DNA of 64,000 bases from an uncultured Pseudomonadales bacterium (GTDB lineage: Bacteria > Pseudomonadota > Gammaproteobacteria > Pseudomonadales > Azotimanducaceae). This document shows, piece after piece, positions 15,599-25,900 of the stretch (the first letter of the stretch is position 1; each line of letters opens with the position of its first letter). Under the pieces are notes generated by a model. That model made no database searches and was not told the DNA's origin. It saw only the letters and a program-made list of their open reading frames with translations. A program made the position numbers and the translations under genes. The DNA lies in assembly GCA_958295875.1 (NCBI GenBank), contig OY282379.1, positions 2,943,046 through 3,007,045 on the forward strand, written 5' to 3'.

Positions 15599-16918
15599 AT
15601 GTTGGCGGAAGTTCTCCCCGCAAAGCAGCCCGTCACCGCAGAGCGCAACAAGCTGCGGCCCGACGACCGCGCCGTTCACGATTGGTATCGCTTCGTGCTC
15701 TCCTATCCGCCGCACTTGGTACGGGAGCATGTGGAACGCTTTGGCTTGGGTGCGGGGCAAACCGTGCTGGACCCGTTCTGCGGCACTGGCACGACGCTGG
15801 TGGAGTGCAAGAAGCTAGGCATCGCCAGCGTTGGTTTGGAATCCAACCCCATGGCGCGCTTTGCGAGTGGAGTGAAGGTGGATTGGTCCATCGATGCGGC
15901 GCAGCTCGCGGAGTACGCCGCGGCGGTGGCAGCAGCGGCTGCCGGCGCTTTGGCCAAGCAAGGCATCACTGAACAGGACCTGCCGCTCTTCGCCGAGAAC
16001 GCTGGCCATCGCCCCAGCTTGCGCGGCTTGCCGGCGGCAAGCGCCAAACTGCTGCTCACCAATTCCATCAGCCCGCTGCCGCTGCATCGAGCCTTGGTGC
16101 TGTTGGATGCCATTGACGCACACGGCAGCGCCGCGCAACGACGCATTGGCCGCCTCGCCCTCGCGACCGCGCTAGTGCATGGCATCGGCAACCTGAAGTT
16201 TGGCCCCGAAGTGGGGGTGGGCAAGCGCAGGACAGACGCCGACGCCGTGCAGATCTGGCGTCAGCGGATGCATGCGATGGTGCGCGACATGGCGCACTGG
16301 CGGGATGCGGACGCTGCGGCGCAAGTCATTCAAGCCGATGCCAGGGACGTCGGCGAAGTCCTCGAACCAAGCTCTGTGGATGCGGTGATCACCTCCCCGC
16401 CGTATCCAAACGAGAAGGACTACACGCGAACCACGCGGCTGGAATCGGTGATCTTGGGTTTGATTCGGGATCGGAGCGAGCTGCGGGCACTCAAGCAGGG
16501 CTTGGTGCGCTCCAACACGCGTGGCGTCTACAAGGCCGACACCGACGACCAAGAGGTGGCGAACCACGCGGAGATCACCAAAATCGCTGCAGCCATCGAG
16601 CGCCGCCGTGTGGAATTGGGCAAGACCTCTGGTTTCGAGCGCCTCTATCCGCGTGTGACGCAGTTGTACTTCGGCGGCATGCAACGGCACTTGGCGTCAC
16701 TGCGCGCCGTCCTGAAGCCGGGTGCCAAACTGGCCTATGTCGTTGGCGACCAAGCCTCGTATCTGCGCGTGATGATCCGCACCGGCCGGATACTGGCGGA
16801 CTTGGCGCAGTCGCTGGGTTACAGGCTCGTCGGCATTGAATTGTTCCGCACCAGGCCATCCACGGTGACCGGCGAGCAACTGCGCGAGGAAGTCGTGCTG
16901 CTGGAGTGGGTGGGGTGA
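15599..16918 (+). CDS. DNA methyltransferase, SPPY type (probable N4-cytosine or N6-adenine)
   Basis: A 439-residue enzyme. The SAM-binding motif I is DPFCGTGTTLVECKKLGIAS at residues 58-77 and the catalytic motif IV is VITSPPYPNEKDY with SPPY at 266-269. Motif I precedes motif IV with about 200 residues between, which suggests the target-recognition region sits between them. SPPY is commonest in N4-cytosine methylases. A closing RRNA-like segment GAKLAYVVGDQASYLRVMI and an EVVLLEW end are also typical of this group. It sits 123 bases before a PD-(D/E)XK protein, so the two may form a restriction-modification unit. The target sequence is unknown. Confidence 0.82.
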   Translation: MLAEVLPAKQPVTAERNKLRPDDRAVHDWYRFVLSYPPHLVREHVERFGLGAGQTVLDPFCGTGTTLVECKKLGIASVGLESNPMARFASGVKVDWSIDAAQLAEYAAAVAAAAAGALAKQGITEQDLPLFAENAGHRPSLRGLPAASAKLLLTNSISPLPLHRALVLLDAIDAHGSAAQRRIGRLALATALVHGIGNLKFGPEVGVGKRRTDADAVQIWRQRMHAMVRDMAHWRDADAAAQVIQADARDVGEVLEPSSVDAVITSPPYPNEKDYTRTTRLESVILGLIRDRSELRALKQGLVRSNTRGVYKADTDDQEVANHAEITKIAAAIERRRVELGKTSGFERLYPRVTQLYFGGMQRHLASLRAVLKPGAKLAYVVGDQASYLRVMIRTGRILADLAQSLGYRLVGIELFRTRPSTVTGEQLREEVVLLEWVG

Positions 16919-17041
16919 GCGACGCATGATGCATTGCCGTCCTCCGCCCAAGCCGACGTTGACGCCCTACACCCCTTGGCAAGCCGACTCCCGTCAGGTA
17001 TACAGGCGCAAGCGCGAGAACGCAGCTGCAGAGAGGGCGAC

Positions 17042-18007
17042 ATGAGCGACGGAGCGTCAACCAAGAGCTGGCTTGATGAACTCAACGACCTGATCGATGA
17101 GCTAGCCAAGCGCATCAACACGCATCGAGATAGGTTGGTCAAGAGCGAATCCACCACAAGGTACGCTTTGATCGATCCGCTCCTGTCCAAGATTGGATGG
17201 AACTTGGCAGACCCAAGCCAAGTATTAACCGAATATACTCCGCCCAAGCGATTTGCCGCTGAGAAGCCCCCGCGACTTGACTATGCGATGTGGTCGGAGG
17301 GGCGAGTGTGCCTAGTCGTCGAGGCAAAGCCCCTAGACAAAGACCTAGGAGATGAAGAGTCGGACCAAGCAATGGCGTACTGCTTCAAGACGCAATGCCA
17401 GCACTATGTGGTAACAAACGGCAAACAGTGGACAGGCTACGATCTTGACCCGAACCTCGACGTCGACGAGCAGCGCGTGTTCGACTTCAGTGTGACCGAG
17501 CAAAGAGAAATTATGGAACTTCTCTGGTTATGGCCGGGCAACTTCAGGGGCAAGACAGCCCGACCGAGGTTGCATCAAAAGACAGATGAGGAACGGCCCT
17601 CAGTACCTGATCGCCTAGCTCCCTTACCGCCATCACCAAGGGTAGGTACTCCGCTTGGGGAATTGGTGTACAAGAAGGGCATGAGCAGGCCGCATCGCCT
17701 TGCCTTTCCGGGCGGGACGACTACAGACCTATTCAGGAGATGGGCTCGCATCCAGCCGGCGACAGTGGAATGGCTAATCCACACGGGTAGACTCGAGAGC
17801 TTGCCTTTGCAGAACAAGAGAGGAACCTACCTAGTGAACAAGGCGCCGACGAGGGCAAACGGGGACCAATTCTTGTCGCCTAGAGAAGTGCGGGATGGAG
17901 TTTGGATAGATACGCACTTCGCGCCAGCCAACCATCTGAAGAAGGCGCAGGAGATCCTCGAAGCCTGCGGGATCGATCCAAGCACCGTTAGAGTGGAGCT
18001 CGAGTAG
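17042..18007 (+). CDS. PD-(D/E)XK nuclease-like protein with type I HsdR N-terminal-like domain
   Basis: A 321-residue protein starting MSDGASTKSWLDELNDLIDE. The first 150 residues resemble the N-terminal nuclease domain of type I HsdR: TRYALIDPLLSKIGWNLADP, then PPRLDYAMWSEGRVCLVVEA with the catalytic pattern D80, E94, K96, and a QxxxY-like QAMAYCFKTQ. No helicase domain follows. The C-terminal half (GTPLGELVYKKGMSRPHRLA and onward) is unrecognised and may bind DNA. Base composition here is clearly more AT-rich than in the neighbours, which suggests horizontal acquisition. Next to the methyltransferase upstream it could be the cutting subunit of a defence system. The IS element lies 79 bases downstream. 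Confidence 0.72.
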   Translation: MSDGASTKSWLDELNDLIDELAKRINTHRDRLVKSESTTRYALIDPLLSKIGWNLADPSQVLTEYTPPKRFAAEKPPRLDYAMWSEGRVCLVVEAKPLDKDLGDEESDQAMAYCFKTQCQHYVVTNGKQWTGYDLDPNLDVDEQRVFDFSVTEQREIMELLWLWPGNFRGKTARPRLHQKTDEERPSVPDRLAPLPPSPRVGTPLGELVYKKGMSRPHRLAFPGGTTTDLFRRWARIQPATVEWLIHTGRLESLPLQNKRGTYLVNKAPTRANGDQFLSPREVRDGVWIDTHFAPANHLKKAQEILEACGIDPSTVRVELE

Positions 18008-18086
18008 CACATGGCCTTGCCAGAGTGACCGAAAGCGCCGATCAGATAGGAGGCGTTCCTTGCGTGGGCGGAGCGTCGAGCGCTAG

Positions 18087-19267
18087 GGAAGGTCTGAACA
18101 AAGCGCCGATCGACCGCCGGAAGTGGCCGAGAGGCGGTTTCGGCAGCGATTCCGTGCCGAAGGGTCGAAGAAAGGCGTGGTTCCGTCCCTTTCGACGCCG
18201 TTTCCGGCGCCTTGGCCGCCTTCCGGGCGCACGGGCGCCGCGGTCACGCCGCCAACCGCCGCTCGGCGATCAGCGGGTTGGCGAAGCCCAGCAGCAGCGC
18301 GATCCGCTGCGCGTTCTTGCGCAGCCCCCGGTAGCGAACCTTGCCGTAGCCGAACATCCGCTTCACGTAGAAGAACGGATGCTCCGCCTTGGCGCGGACC
18401 GACGCCTTCTCCTTCTCCCGCAGCGCCTCCTCGCCGCCGGGCTCCAGCTGCCGCCGCAGGCCCGGCCGCATCGCCACCCGCCAGTCCACGCCCCGGCCCT
18501 GGTTCTCCGGGCGCTTCTCCACCCCGCGGTAGCCAGCGTCCGCCCAGACGCGCCTCTCGCCGCCGTGCAGGAGGCGGTGCGCGTGCGCCACGTCCGACTC
18601 GCTCGCCGCCGTCGCCGCGAAGCTGTGCGCCACCCCCGTCTCCGCGTCGGCGCCAACGTGCATCTTCATCCCGAAGTGCCACTGGTTCCCCTTCCTCGCC
18701 TGCCGCATCTCCGGATCCCGCTTGCCCGAACGGTTCTTCGTCGACGACGGCGCCTCCACGATGCTCGCGTCAACCACCGTCCCCTCCCGCAGCCTCAGGC
18801 CCCGCGACGCCAAGCTCGCGTTGATCGCCGACAGCAGCCTCTCCCCCAAGCCGTGCCTCTCCAGCAGATGGCGGAAGTTCAGGATCGTCGTCTCGTCCGG
18901 CAGCGCCGACAGCTTCAGGCCCGCGAACCGACGCGCCGACTCGACCTCGTACAGCATGTCCTCCATCGCCGGATCGCTCAGGTTGTAAAACAGCTGGACG
19001 CAATGCACCCGCAGCATCGACGACAGCGCATACGGCCGGCGGCCGCGGCCCGCCTTCGGGTAGTGCGGACGAATCGCCTCCTCCAGCTCCTTCCACGGAA
19101 CCAGCCCGTCCATCCGCTCCAGGAACCTCTCCCGCCGCGTCTTCCGCTTCTTCGCCGAGTACTCCAACTCCGCGAACGTCGCCTGGGTCGCTTCGGTCAT
19201 CGAACGCCTCTCCTAGTGGTCAACGCGCCTATTGTCACAGCATCGCCGGCGCTTGTTCAGACCTTCC
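18087..19267 (-). mobile_element. IS5-family insertion sequence, copy 2 (1181 bp)
   Basis: Same length and same terminal repeats (GGAAGGTCTGAACA) as the copy at 3412-4592, but in the opposite orientation. CTAG duplications flank it at 18083-18086 and 19268-19271; the empty site would read CGCTAGCG. It abuts the end of the AT-rich nuclease gene, marking the border between the putative defence pair and the alcohol-dehydrogenase region. Confidence 0.93.
18244..19200 (-). CDS. IS5-family transposase (DDE), copy 2
   Basis: A 318-residue, uninterrupted transposase, a near-twin of 3479-4435. The triad is preserved: D in VVDASIVEAP, D in WADAGYRGVE and E in KAEHPFFYVKRMFGYGK. Differences from copy 1 include EEAIRPHY for EDAVRPHY and QLEPGGEEAL for QLEAGGGEAL. 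Both copies therefore keep a coding-competent transposase. Confidence 0.93.
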   Translation of the reverse strand: MTEATQATFAELEYSAKKRKTRRERFLERMDGLVPWKELEEAIRPHYPKAGRGRRPYALSSMLRVHCVQLFYNLSDPAMEDMLYEVESARRFAGLKLSALPDETTILNFRHLLERHGLGERLLSAINASLASRGLRLREGTVVDASIVEAPSSTKNRSGKRDPEMRQARKGNQWHFGMKMHVGADAETGVAHSFAATAASESDVAHAHRLLHGGERRVWADAGYRGVEKRPENQGRGVDWRVAMRPGLRRQLEPGGEEALREKEKASVRAKAEHPFFYVKRMFGYGKVRYRGLRKNAQRIALLLGFANPLIAERRLAA

Positions 19268-19335
19268 CTAGCGCTGCAGGCGCAGCGTGTCGGCCGCTGG
19301 CAGGAGCTGGGCGTGAGAGCCAAAGCCGACACCTC

Positions 19336-19360
19336 CCCCGCTGGAAATCCCTAAGCGGGG
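19336..19360. other. perfect 7-bp hairpin upstream of the alcohol dehydrogenase
   Basis: CCCCGCT at 19336-19342 pairs with AGCGGGG at 19354-19360 across an 11-base loop. It sits in the 158-base gap between the IS element and the dehydrogenase start. There is no T-tract. It could be a relic terminator or a leader structure. Confidence 0.3.
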
Positions 19361-19425
19361 AAGGCACACTCACGGGCAGGGTCGCGGGCACTGGCACTCG
19401 CGGCGGCTAGCAGAAGGAGGAGTGG

Positions 19426-20511
19426 ATGAAGGCGGCGGTGTTTCGACAGGTCAACACGCCCATGGAGATAGAGGAAATCTCTGTGGACAAGCCCGGCCCG
19501 CGCGAGGTGCTGGTGCGCACGGTCGCCGCTGGCGTCTGCCACTCGGACATGCACTTCTACAACGGCACCTATCCCGGCCAGCTGCCGATGGTGCTCGGCC
19601 ATGAATCCGCCGGCATCGTGGAGGCGGTGGGGGATGCTGTCACCTATGTGAAGCCGGGGGATCACGTCATCACCTGCCTGTCGGCGTTCTGTGGGCACTG
19701 CGAATACTGCCTCACCGGGCGCATGTCGCTGTGCGAGGAACCAGAGGTGCGCCGCAGCGCGGACGAAGCGCCGCGCCTGCATGACCACGGTGGCCGCCTC
19801 AATCAGTTCGCCAACCTGAGCTCCTTTGCGGAACAGATGCTCGTGCATGAGCACGCGGTGGTGAAGGTGCGCGAAGACATGCCGCTGGACCGCGCCGCGC
19901 TCATCGGCTGCGGCGTCACCACCGGCGTCGGCGCGGCCATCCACACCGCGGCGGTGGCGCCGGGTTCCACCGCGGCGGTCATCGGCTGCGGCGGCGTGGG
20001 CCTCTCCTGCGTGAACGGCGCGGCCATCGCCGGCGCCGGACGCATCATCGCCGTGGACATGGTGGCCTCCAAGCTGGAACTCGCCCGCAAGTTCGGCGCC
20101 ACGGATGTGGTGGATGCCAGCGAGGGCAATGTCGTCGAGCAGGTGAGGAACCTCACGAATGGCGGCGTTGAGTATTCCTTCGAGGCCATCGGCTTGAAGG
20201 CCACCGCAGAGCAGGCGTTCCAGATGCTGCGCCCCGGCGGCGTCGCCACGGTCATCGGCATGATTCCGCCGGGCGCCATGGTGTCGTTGCATGGCGCCGA
20301 GTTCCTCATGGAGAAGAAGATCCAAGGCTCCATGATGGGCTCGAACCGCTTTCGCGTGGACATGCCTCGCTTCGTGGATTTCTACTTGCAGGGCAAGCTC
20401 CACCTAGACGACATGATTTCCAGCCGCATCGCCCTCAAGGACGTGACAGACGCGCTGTTGGCGCTTGAGACAGGGGAAGTGGCGCGCAGCGTCATTGTCT
20501 TCGATCAGTAG
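19426..20511 (+). CDS. zinc-dependent alcohol dehydrogenase (MDR superfamily)
   Basis: A 361-residue medium-chain dehydrogenase behind an AAGGAGGAG box. Catalytic zinc ligands are C38 (AAGVCHSDMHFYNG), H59 (VLGHESAGIV) and C162 (LIGCGVTTGVGAA). The structural zinc is bound by four Cys at 89, 92, 95 and 103 (FCGHCEYCLTGRMSLC). The Rossmann motif GCGGVGLS lies near 187. These features place it in the class III/benzyl-alcohol-dehydrogenase-like branch that uses NAD. It oxidises a primary alcohol, identity unknown. It is followed 92 bases later by a molybdopterin oxidase subunit, so an alcohol-to-aldehyde-to-acid sequence is conceivable. Confidence 0.9.
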   Translation: MKAAVFRQVNTPMEIEEISVDKPGPREVLVRTVAAGVCHSDMHFYNGTYPGQLPMVLGHESAGIVEAVGDAVTYVKPGDHVITCLSAFCGHCEYCLTGRMSLCEEPEVRRSADEAPRLHDHGGRLNQFANLSSFAEQMLVHEHAVVKVREDMPLDRAALIGCGVTTGVGAAIHTAAVAPGSTAAVIGCGGVGLSCVNGAAIAGAGRIIAVDMVASKLELARKFGATDVVDASEGNVVEQVRNLTNGGVEYSFEAIGLKATAEQAFQMLRPGGVATVIGMIPPGAMVSLHGAEFLMEKKIQGSMMGSNRFRVDMPRFVDFYLQGKLHLDDMISSRIALKDVTDALLALETGEVARSVIVFDQ

Positions 20512-20603
20512 TCGCCCGGCCTGCGCGCGTGGCACTCGATGCTGATGGCGCCTCCCGCTTGGCGCTTGCCCGCGCAGCCTGTGCGCGGCCTTCTGGCTAG
20601 GCC

Positions 20604-22928
20604 ATGAAGTTCGGCATCGGGCAGCCCGTTCCGCGGGTCGAGGACCCGCGCCTCGTCACCGGCCGCGGGCGCTTCACGGACGATCTTGATCTGCCAAGGC
20701 AGGCGTGGGTCGCGTTTGCCCGCTCGCCCTACCCACATGGACGCATCGTCCGCATCGATGTCGCCGCGGCGCGCCAAGCGCCGGGGGTGTTGGCGGTGTA
20801 CCGCGGGGAAGACTTGGCCAGCCTCGGCGGGCTGCCCTGCGTCGCGCAGCTCAAAGACAAAGACGGCGAGCCGGCCTTCATTCCGCACCGCCCCGTGCTG
20901 CCGACGGATCGCGTGCGTTATGTGGGCCAAGCCGTCGCCGCGGTGGTGGCGGAGACCTTGCAGCAAGCCCGCGACGCCGCCGAACTGGTGGAGTTGGAGG
21001 TGGCGCCGCTGCCTGTCGCCATCGACCTTGCCGCCGCGGCGGCGCCCGATGCGCCGGCGGTGCATTCAGAGCACGGCAGCAACCTCTGCGTGCATTGGCG
21101 CAATGGCGATGCCGCGGCGGTGGATGCCGCCATCGCCGCCGCGGCCCATGTCACCCGCGTGAGCGTCGTCAACAACCGCGTGGCGCCGGGGCCGTTGGAG
21201 CCGCAGTGTTCCGTGGCCGTCGATGATGCCGGACGCCTCACGCTCTACAACCCAAGCCAGGGCGCCTTTGCGCAGCGCAATGCCGCGGCCGCCATCTTCG
21301 GCATGGAGCGCGATGCGGTGCGGGTTGTTTCCGGCGACACCGGCGGCGGCTTCGGCGTGCGCGGCGGCCTGCACCCGGAAACGGTGGCATGCCTGTTTGC
21401 GGCGCGAGGCTTGGGCCGCCCCGTGAAGTGGCGCGGCGACCGTTCGGACATGTTCTTGGCGGATTGCCATGGCCGGGACAACGTCACCACCGGCACCTTG
21501 GCGCTCGACGCCGCCGGCCGCATGGTGGCCCTCAAGATCGAGACGCTTGCCAATCTGGGCGCCTACTGCTCAACCGTCGGCCCGTTCGTGCCCACCTTGG
21601 CGGGCGGCCGGGTGTGCGGCACGGTGTACCGCGTTGGGCAGATATGCCATGACGTGCGCTGCGTGTTCACCAACACCATGCCGGTGACGGCGTATCGCGG
21701 CGCTGGGCGCCCGGAAGCGGCTTACATCATGGAACGGCTGGTCGAGGCAGCCGCCCGCGAACTGGGCGTGGACAGCCGCGAACTGCGCCGCCGCAACTTC
21801 ATCCGTCAGCAGGATTTGCCCTACACGAACCATGCCGGCATCCCCATCACCAGCGGCGCGTTCGAGGACACCATGGATCTCGCCGTCGCCCAAGCGGATT
21901 GGGATGGTTTCCCCGCTCGGCGCGCGGCTTCAGAGCGGGCAGGGCGGTTGCGCGGCATTGGCCTCGGCTGCTACATCGAGTCCAGCGGTGGCCAGCCGCA
22001 GGAAGAGGCCCGCGTCCATGTGGACGCAGACGGCGCCATTGAAGCAGTGGTCGGCACCTATTCCCACGGCCAAGGCCACGAGACGGCCTTTTCCCAGATC
22101 ATCGCGGACGCCTTCGGGGTGGAGCTGGAGCGCGTGCGCTTGGTGCAGGGAGACACGGAGCGGGTTCGCTTCGGCGGCGGCACCGGTGGCTCTAGATCCG
22201 GGCAGATGGGCGGCGTCGCCGTGTTGCGGGCGGCGCGCGCAGTCATCGAGCAGGGCGCCGGCGTCGCCGCTGAGGCGCTGCAGGTGGAGCGCAGCCGCAT
22301 CGCTTATGAGGCGGGGGTTTACGCCGTGGCCGGCGGGGAGCTGCGGATGACGTTGGCCGAAGCCGCCCGCGCCGCGCCGGGCATCGGCGGCGAGGCGCTG
22401 GCGCAAACCCTGCGCTATCAGCGCGACGCCGCCTACACCTTCCCCAACGGGTGCCATGTCGCGGAAGTGGAAGTGGATGTGGACACCGGCGCCGTGCGCG
22501 TCGTGAAGTACACCGCGGTGGATGACTGCGGGCGCGTCATCAACCCATTGCTCGCGGCCGGGCAGGTGCATGGCGGTGTCGCGCAGGGCTTGGGGCAGGC
22601 GCTTTCGGAGGCCGTGCATTACGGTGCCGATGGCCAGTTGGTCACTGGCTCTTACATGGATTACGCCGTCCCCCGCGCCACGCACACGCCGTTCATGACC
22701 GTTGCTTTCAACGAAGTGCCGGAACCGGGCAACGAGCTCGGTGCCAAGGGCATTGGCGAGGGTGGCGCCTGTGGGGCGCCGCCTGCCATCGTCCACGCCG
22801 CGCTCGACGCTTTGGCGCCCCTTGGCGTCACCGCCCTTGACATGCCGCTCACGCCGGAACGGGTTTGGCGCGCCGTGCGCGGGGTGACCGGCGATAAATC
22901 CGTTGACAACCGCAAGGCCAGCGAGTAG
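20604..22928 (+). CDS. xanthine dehydrogenase/CoxL-family molybdopterin-binding subunit (orphan)
   Basis: A 774-residue large subunit. It opens IGQPVPRVEDPRLVTGRGRF, the family start. Cofactor-site landmarks are GDTGGGFGVRGGLHPETVAC, VTAYRGAGRPEAAYIMERLV, THSHGQGHETAFSQII-type text (YSHGQGHETAFSQIIADAFG), and the active-site glutamate in ELGAKGIGEGGACGAPPAIV. It has AYRGAGR rather than the AYRCSFR loop of true CO dehydrogenases. It should hydroxylate an aldehyde or heterocycle. The usual 2Fe-2S and FAD subunits are not next to it on either strand, so it must either pair with distant genes or use other partners. Confidence 0.88.
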   Translation: MKFGIGQPVPRVEDPRLVTGRGRFTDDLDLPRQAWVAFARSPYPHGRIVRIDVAAARQAPGVLAVYRGEDLASLGGLPCVAQLKDKDGEPAFIPHRPVLPTDRVRYVGQAVAAVVAETLQQARDAAELVELEVAPLPVAIDLAAAAAPDAPAVHSEHGSNLCVHWRNGDAAAVDAAIAAAAHVTRVSVVNNRVAPGPLEPQCSVAVDDAGRLTLYNPSQGAFAQRNAAAAIFGMERDAVRVVSGDTGGGFGVRGGLHPETVACLFAARGLGRPVKWRGDRSDMFLADCHGRDNVTTGTLALDAAGRMVALKIETLANLGAYCSTVGPFVPTLAGGRVCGTVYRVGQICHDVRCVFTNTMPVTAYRGAGRPEAAYIMERLVEAAARELGVDSRELRRRNFIRQQDLPYTNHAGIPITSGAFEDTMDLAVAQADWDGFPARRAASERAGRLRGIGLGCYIESSGGQPQEEARVHVDADGAIEAVVGTYSHGQGHETAFSQIIADAFGVELERVRLVQGDTERVRFGGGTGGSRSGQMGGVAVLRAARAVIEQGAGVAAEALQVERSRIAYEAGVYAVAGGELRMTLAEAARAAPGIGGEALAQTLRYQRDAAYTFPNGCHVAEVEVDVDTGAVRVVKYTAVDDCGRVINPLLAAGQVHGGVAQGLGQALSEAVHYGADGQLVTGSYMDYAVPRATHTPFMTVAFNEVPEPGNELGAKGIGEGGACGAPPAIVHAALDALAPLGVTALDMPLTPERVWRAVRGVTGDKSVDNRKASE

Positions 22929-22983
22929 AAACCGCTTAACCCACGCCAGTGCCAAAATTGGCGGGGATTGGAGAGGGAAAATC

Positions 22984-25900
22984 ATGCGAGAACTTCGGAA
23001 TGCCCGGGGCGCCGTTGCGTTCGGGCTGCTTGTCGCCTTTGCTATGCCGTGGACGGCCTTCGCCGACGACGATGACGACGATTCGTCGGAAACGCGGCGC
23101 ATCGAGGAGATGGTGATCTACGGCGAGCGCGTGGAATCCACCGTTTCCGACACCTCCATTTCCATCACCGCGATGGATGAAGACTTTCTCAGAGACATGG
23201 GCATGCAAGGCCCGAACGAGATGGTCAACTTCATCCCCGCCACCACGCGCACGGACTGGGACATCAAGATCCGCGGCATCGGGCGCAACTTCCGGGGTTT
23301 GGGTGGAGACCCAGGGGTCGGCACCTACTTCAACGGCATCTACTCGCCAGACTTCGGCATCGCGTCGACGGAAGGCGGCCTCTACGACGTGAAGCGCATC
23401 GAAGTGCTGCGCGGCCCGCAGGGCACGTTGTACGGGCGCAACTCCATTGGCGGCGTGGTGAACTACGTCACCAACCAGCCGAACCATGAGGGCTTCGAGG
23501 CCAATGTGCGCGCCATCTTCGGCGAGTACAACACCAACGAGTGGTATGGCCTCGTCAGCGGCCCGGTCACGCAGGACCTCGCCTATCGCTTCACCGGCGT
23601 GAAGCGGTTGCGCGGCCCCGCCGTGGAGGGCTTGGCCGGCAGCGAAGACATTGAAGACCTGAACGATCAGAACTTCGCGCTCATTTTTGAGTGGAACATC
23701 CGCGACAACATCACCGCCAATCTCCGCATCAACGATCGCCGCGCCTACAGCAAGCGCAACTTCGGCAACGGCGGCCATGGCATCGCCGGCGAAGGGCCGT
23801 GCGTGGGCGAACACCCGATCACCTCCAACTCCCAGTGCGACCCGCGCTATCGCGTCCCGCGGGACACCAACTACTACGCGACCGGGTTCCGCCCCGTGGA
23901 TCAGGCTTGGGTGGACAAGTACGGCGACATCGCGGATGACCCGCGTGGCGCCGTGCCATGGAGGCACCCCTCGACCGGCGAGACGTTCTACGGCGCATAC
24001 AACCGCCCTGGCGTGGATGACGAAAGCGTGCGCTGGCCATACATGCCGTCGCAGAACTACATGAGCCCCAGCGTTGCCCAGTACGACATCGGCGGCGCCG
24101 ACGCGCCAGACATCGTTGGCTTGACAACCGGCGACAACCGGGAAGAGTTCGACCATCAGCAGGGTTCCCTCGTCGTCGATTGGGACATCAGCGACACCCT
24201 CTCGATGAAGTACTTGGGCTCTTATCAGAGCTTCGCTTACTGGTTCAATCGCGATAACAGCTTCTCCGACAGCCACGTTTCGGACATTGACGACACGGTG
24301 GTCGAGCAAGTGGAGAGCCTGTCGCACGAACTGCGCCTGTTCTGGCAAGCGGGAGACCGCTTCACCGCCACCACCGGCGTCTATCAGTTCTGGGAATCCC
24401 GCGATCAGTGGTACGGCATCCGCGAGCGGGGCGGCCAAGGCCGCGCCCGCAACGCCGCCCACTATGGGCCGGAAGGCTTTGAAGACTGGGTGCATCAAGG
24501 CATCGCCTTGGTGGGTTGGGTGATGCCAGGGTGCATCGGCCAGGGCGGTGTCGGCTCCGGCGCCGGGGGAGACTTGGCGCTCAACGACGGCTCCCACCCA
24601 GGCTACGGCACGTACTGTGGCGACCCAGGCGAGTCTTACAACCAGAACTGGCATGCCGGGGACACCGGGGCGGTGTACGAGCACCGCAACTTGGTGGACA
24701 ACGAGAACCTTGCCTTCTACACCCAAGGGGACCTCCGGTTGACGGATCAGTGGAGCGTGACGCTCGGCTTCCGCTACTCGAAGGATTGGCGCGACGCCAA
24801 GGAGCAGCGCGGCGGCTACTCGGAAATCGAGGCGTACAACAAGCCGTGGCTCCCGGCGGTGCTGGGCGGCGCCTGCGCTCTGAACCCAGACCGTTGCCCG
24901 GCAGACCCTGCGGCCTTCGGGGCCCCCGGCGTGACGCCGCTGGCCGCCTTGAACGTGGCTTTGGGCGCCGCGCGGTTCACCGGCGACCCAGATTTCCCGA
25001 TCGAGCCCATCTGCGACCTCACCGCGCGGGACTGCGCGCGGCCATTGCGGCTGCGAGGCATTCCCATCGGTTGGGGCACCCGCACGACCGGCACCTTCAA
25101 GCAGGATGGAGACCTCACGTGGCGGGTGAACTTCAACTGGGAACCCACCCCCGACATGCTGCTGTACTTCGGCGCCACCTCTGGGTATCGCGCCGGCGGC
25201 TTCAACCTCGGCAACACCGATGGCCGCACCGTGCTCGACCTTGATGGCGATGGCGCCAACGACAGCCGAGCGCTTGGCTCGTATGGCGACGAAGACCTCA
25301 CGGCCTACGAAATTGGCTATAAGGCCACGTTGCTTGACGGCACTTTGCAAACCAACGTGACGCTCTACTACTACGACTACACCGGCTATCAGACCAACGT
25401 GTCCACGTGGGAATCGAGCAGCGGCAACTTTGCGCTGCCGCCGGGCATCGCGGCGCCGGCGGGACGGGGCCCGATCGACACCACCGTCAACATTGAGGAG
25501 GCGTACAACCGAGGCTTCGAAATCGATGGCCTATGGCTGGCGACGGACAACTTCAGCGTTGGCGGCAACTACAGCTACACAGAGAGCGTCTTTGAGGCGC
25601 CGTTCACGTTCTTCAACGCCAATGACCCGCGATACCCCCGCGAGATACTCGGCGGCGACGTCAACCAAGACCCATGCACGCTGCCCGACGCCATCAAGGT
25701 GCTCTACTGCATCGAGGTGGAAGGCATCGACCTCACGGGCATTCCGAAGCACAAGGCGACCGTGTGGTCTTCCTATTCTTGGAACCTGCCCAAGGGCACC
25801 ATCACATGGCTGAACTCGCTGGCCTACACGGGCGAATACGCCACCAACGTGTTCCAGCGTCCTTGGGACGAAGTGCCGGATCGCGAGCGGTGGGACATGC

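Noticed and set aside
3412..19267. Composite transposon formed by the two IS5-family copies
   Set aside because: Copy 1 alone restores an exact empty site on removal of one CTAG, and each element has its own CTAG pair; the 13.5 kb between contains house-keeping genes. Single insertions explain the data.
22936..25350. Long minus-strand open frame (about 800 codons) opposite the TonB receptor
   Set aside because: It is antisense to a gene with clear receptor motifs; the translation is Val/Ala/His-rich with no domain. Such frames are common in GC-rich DNA.
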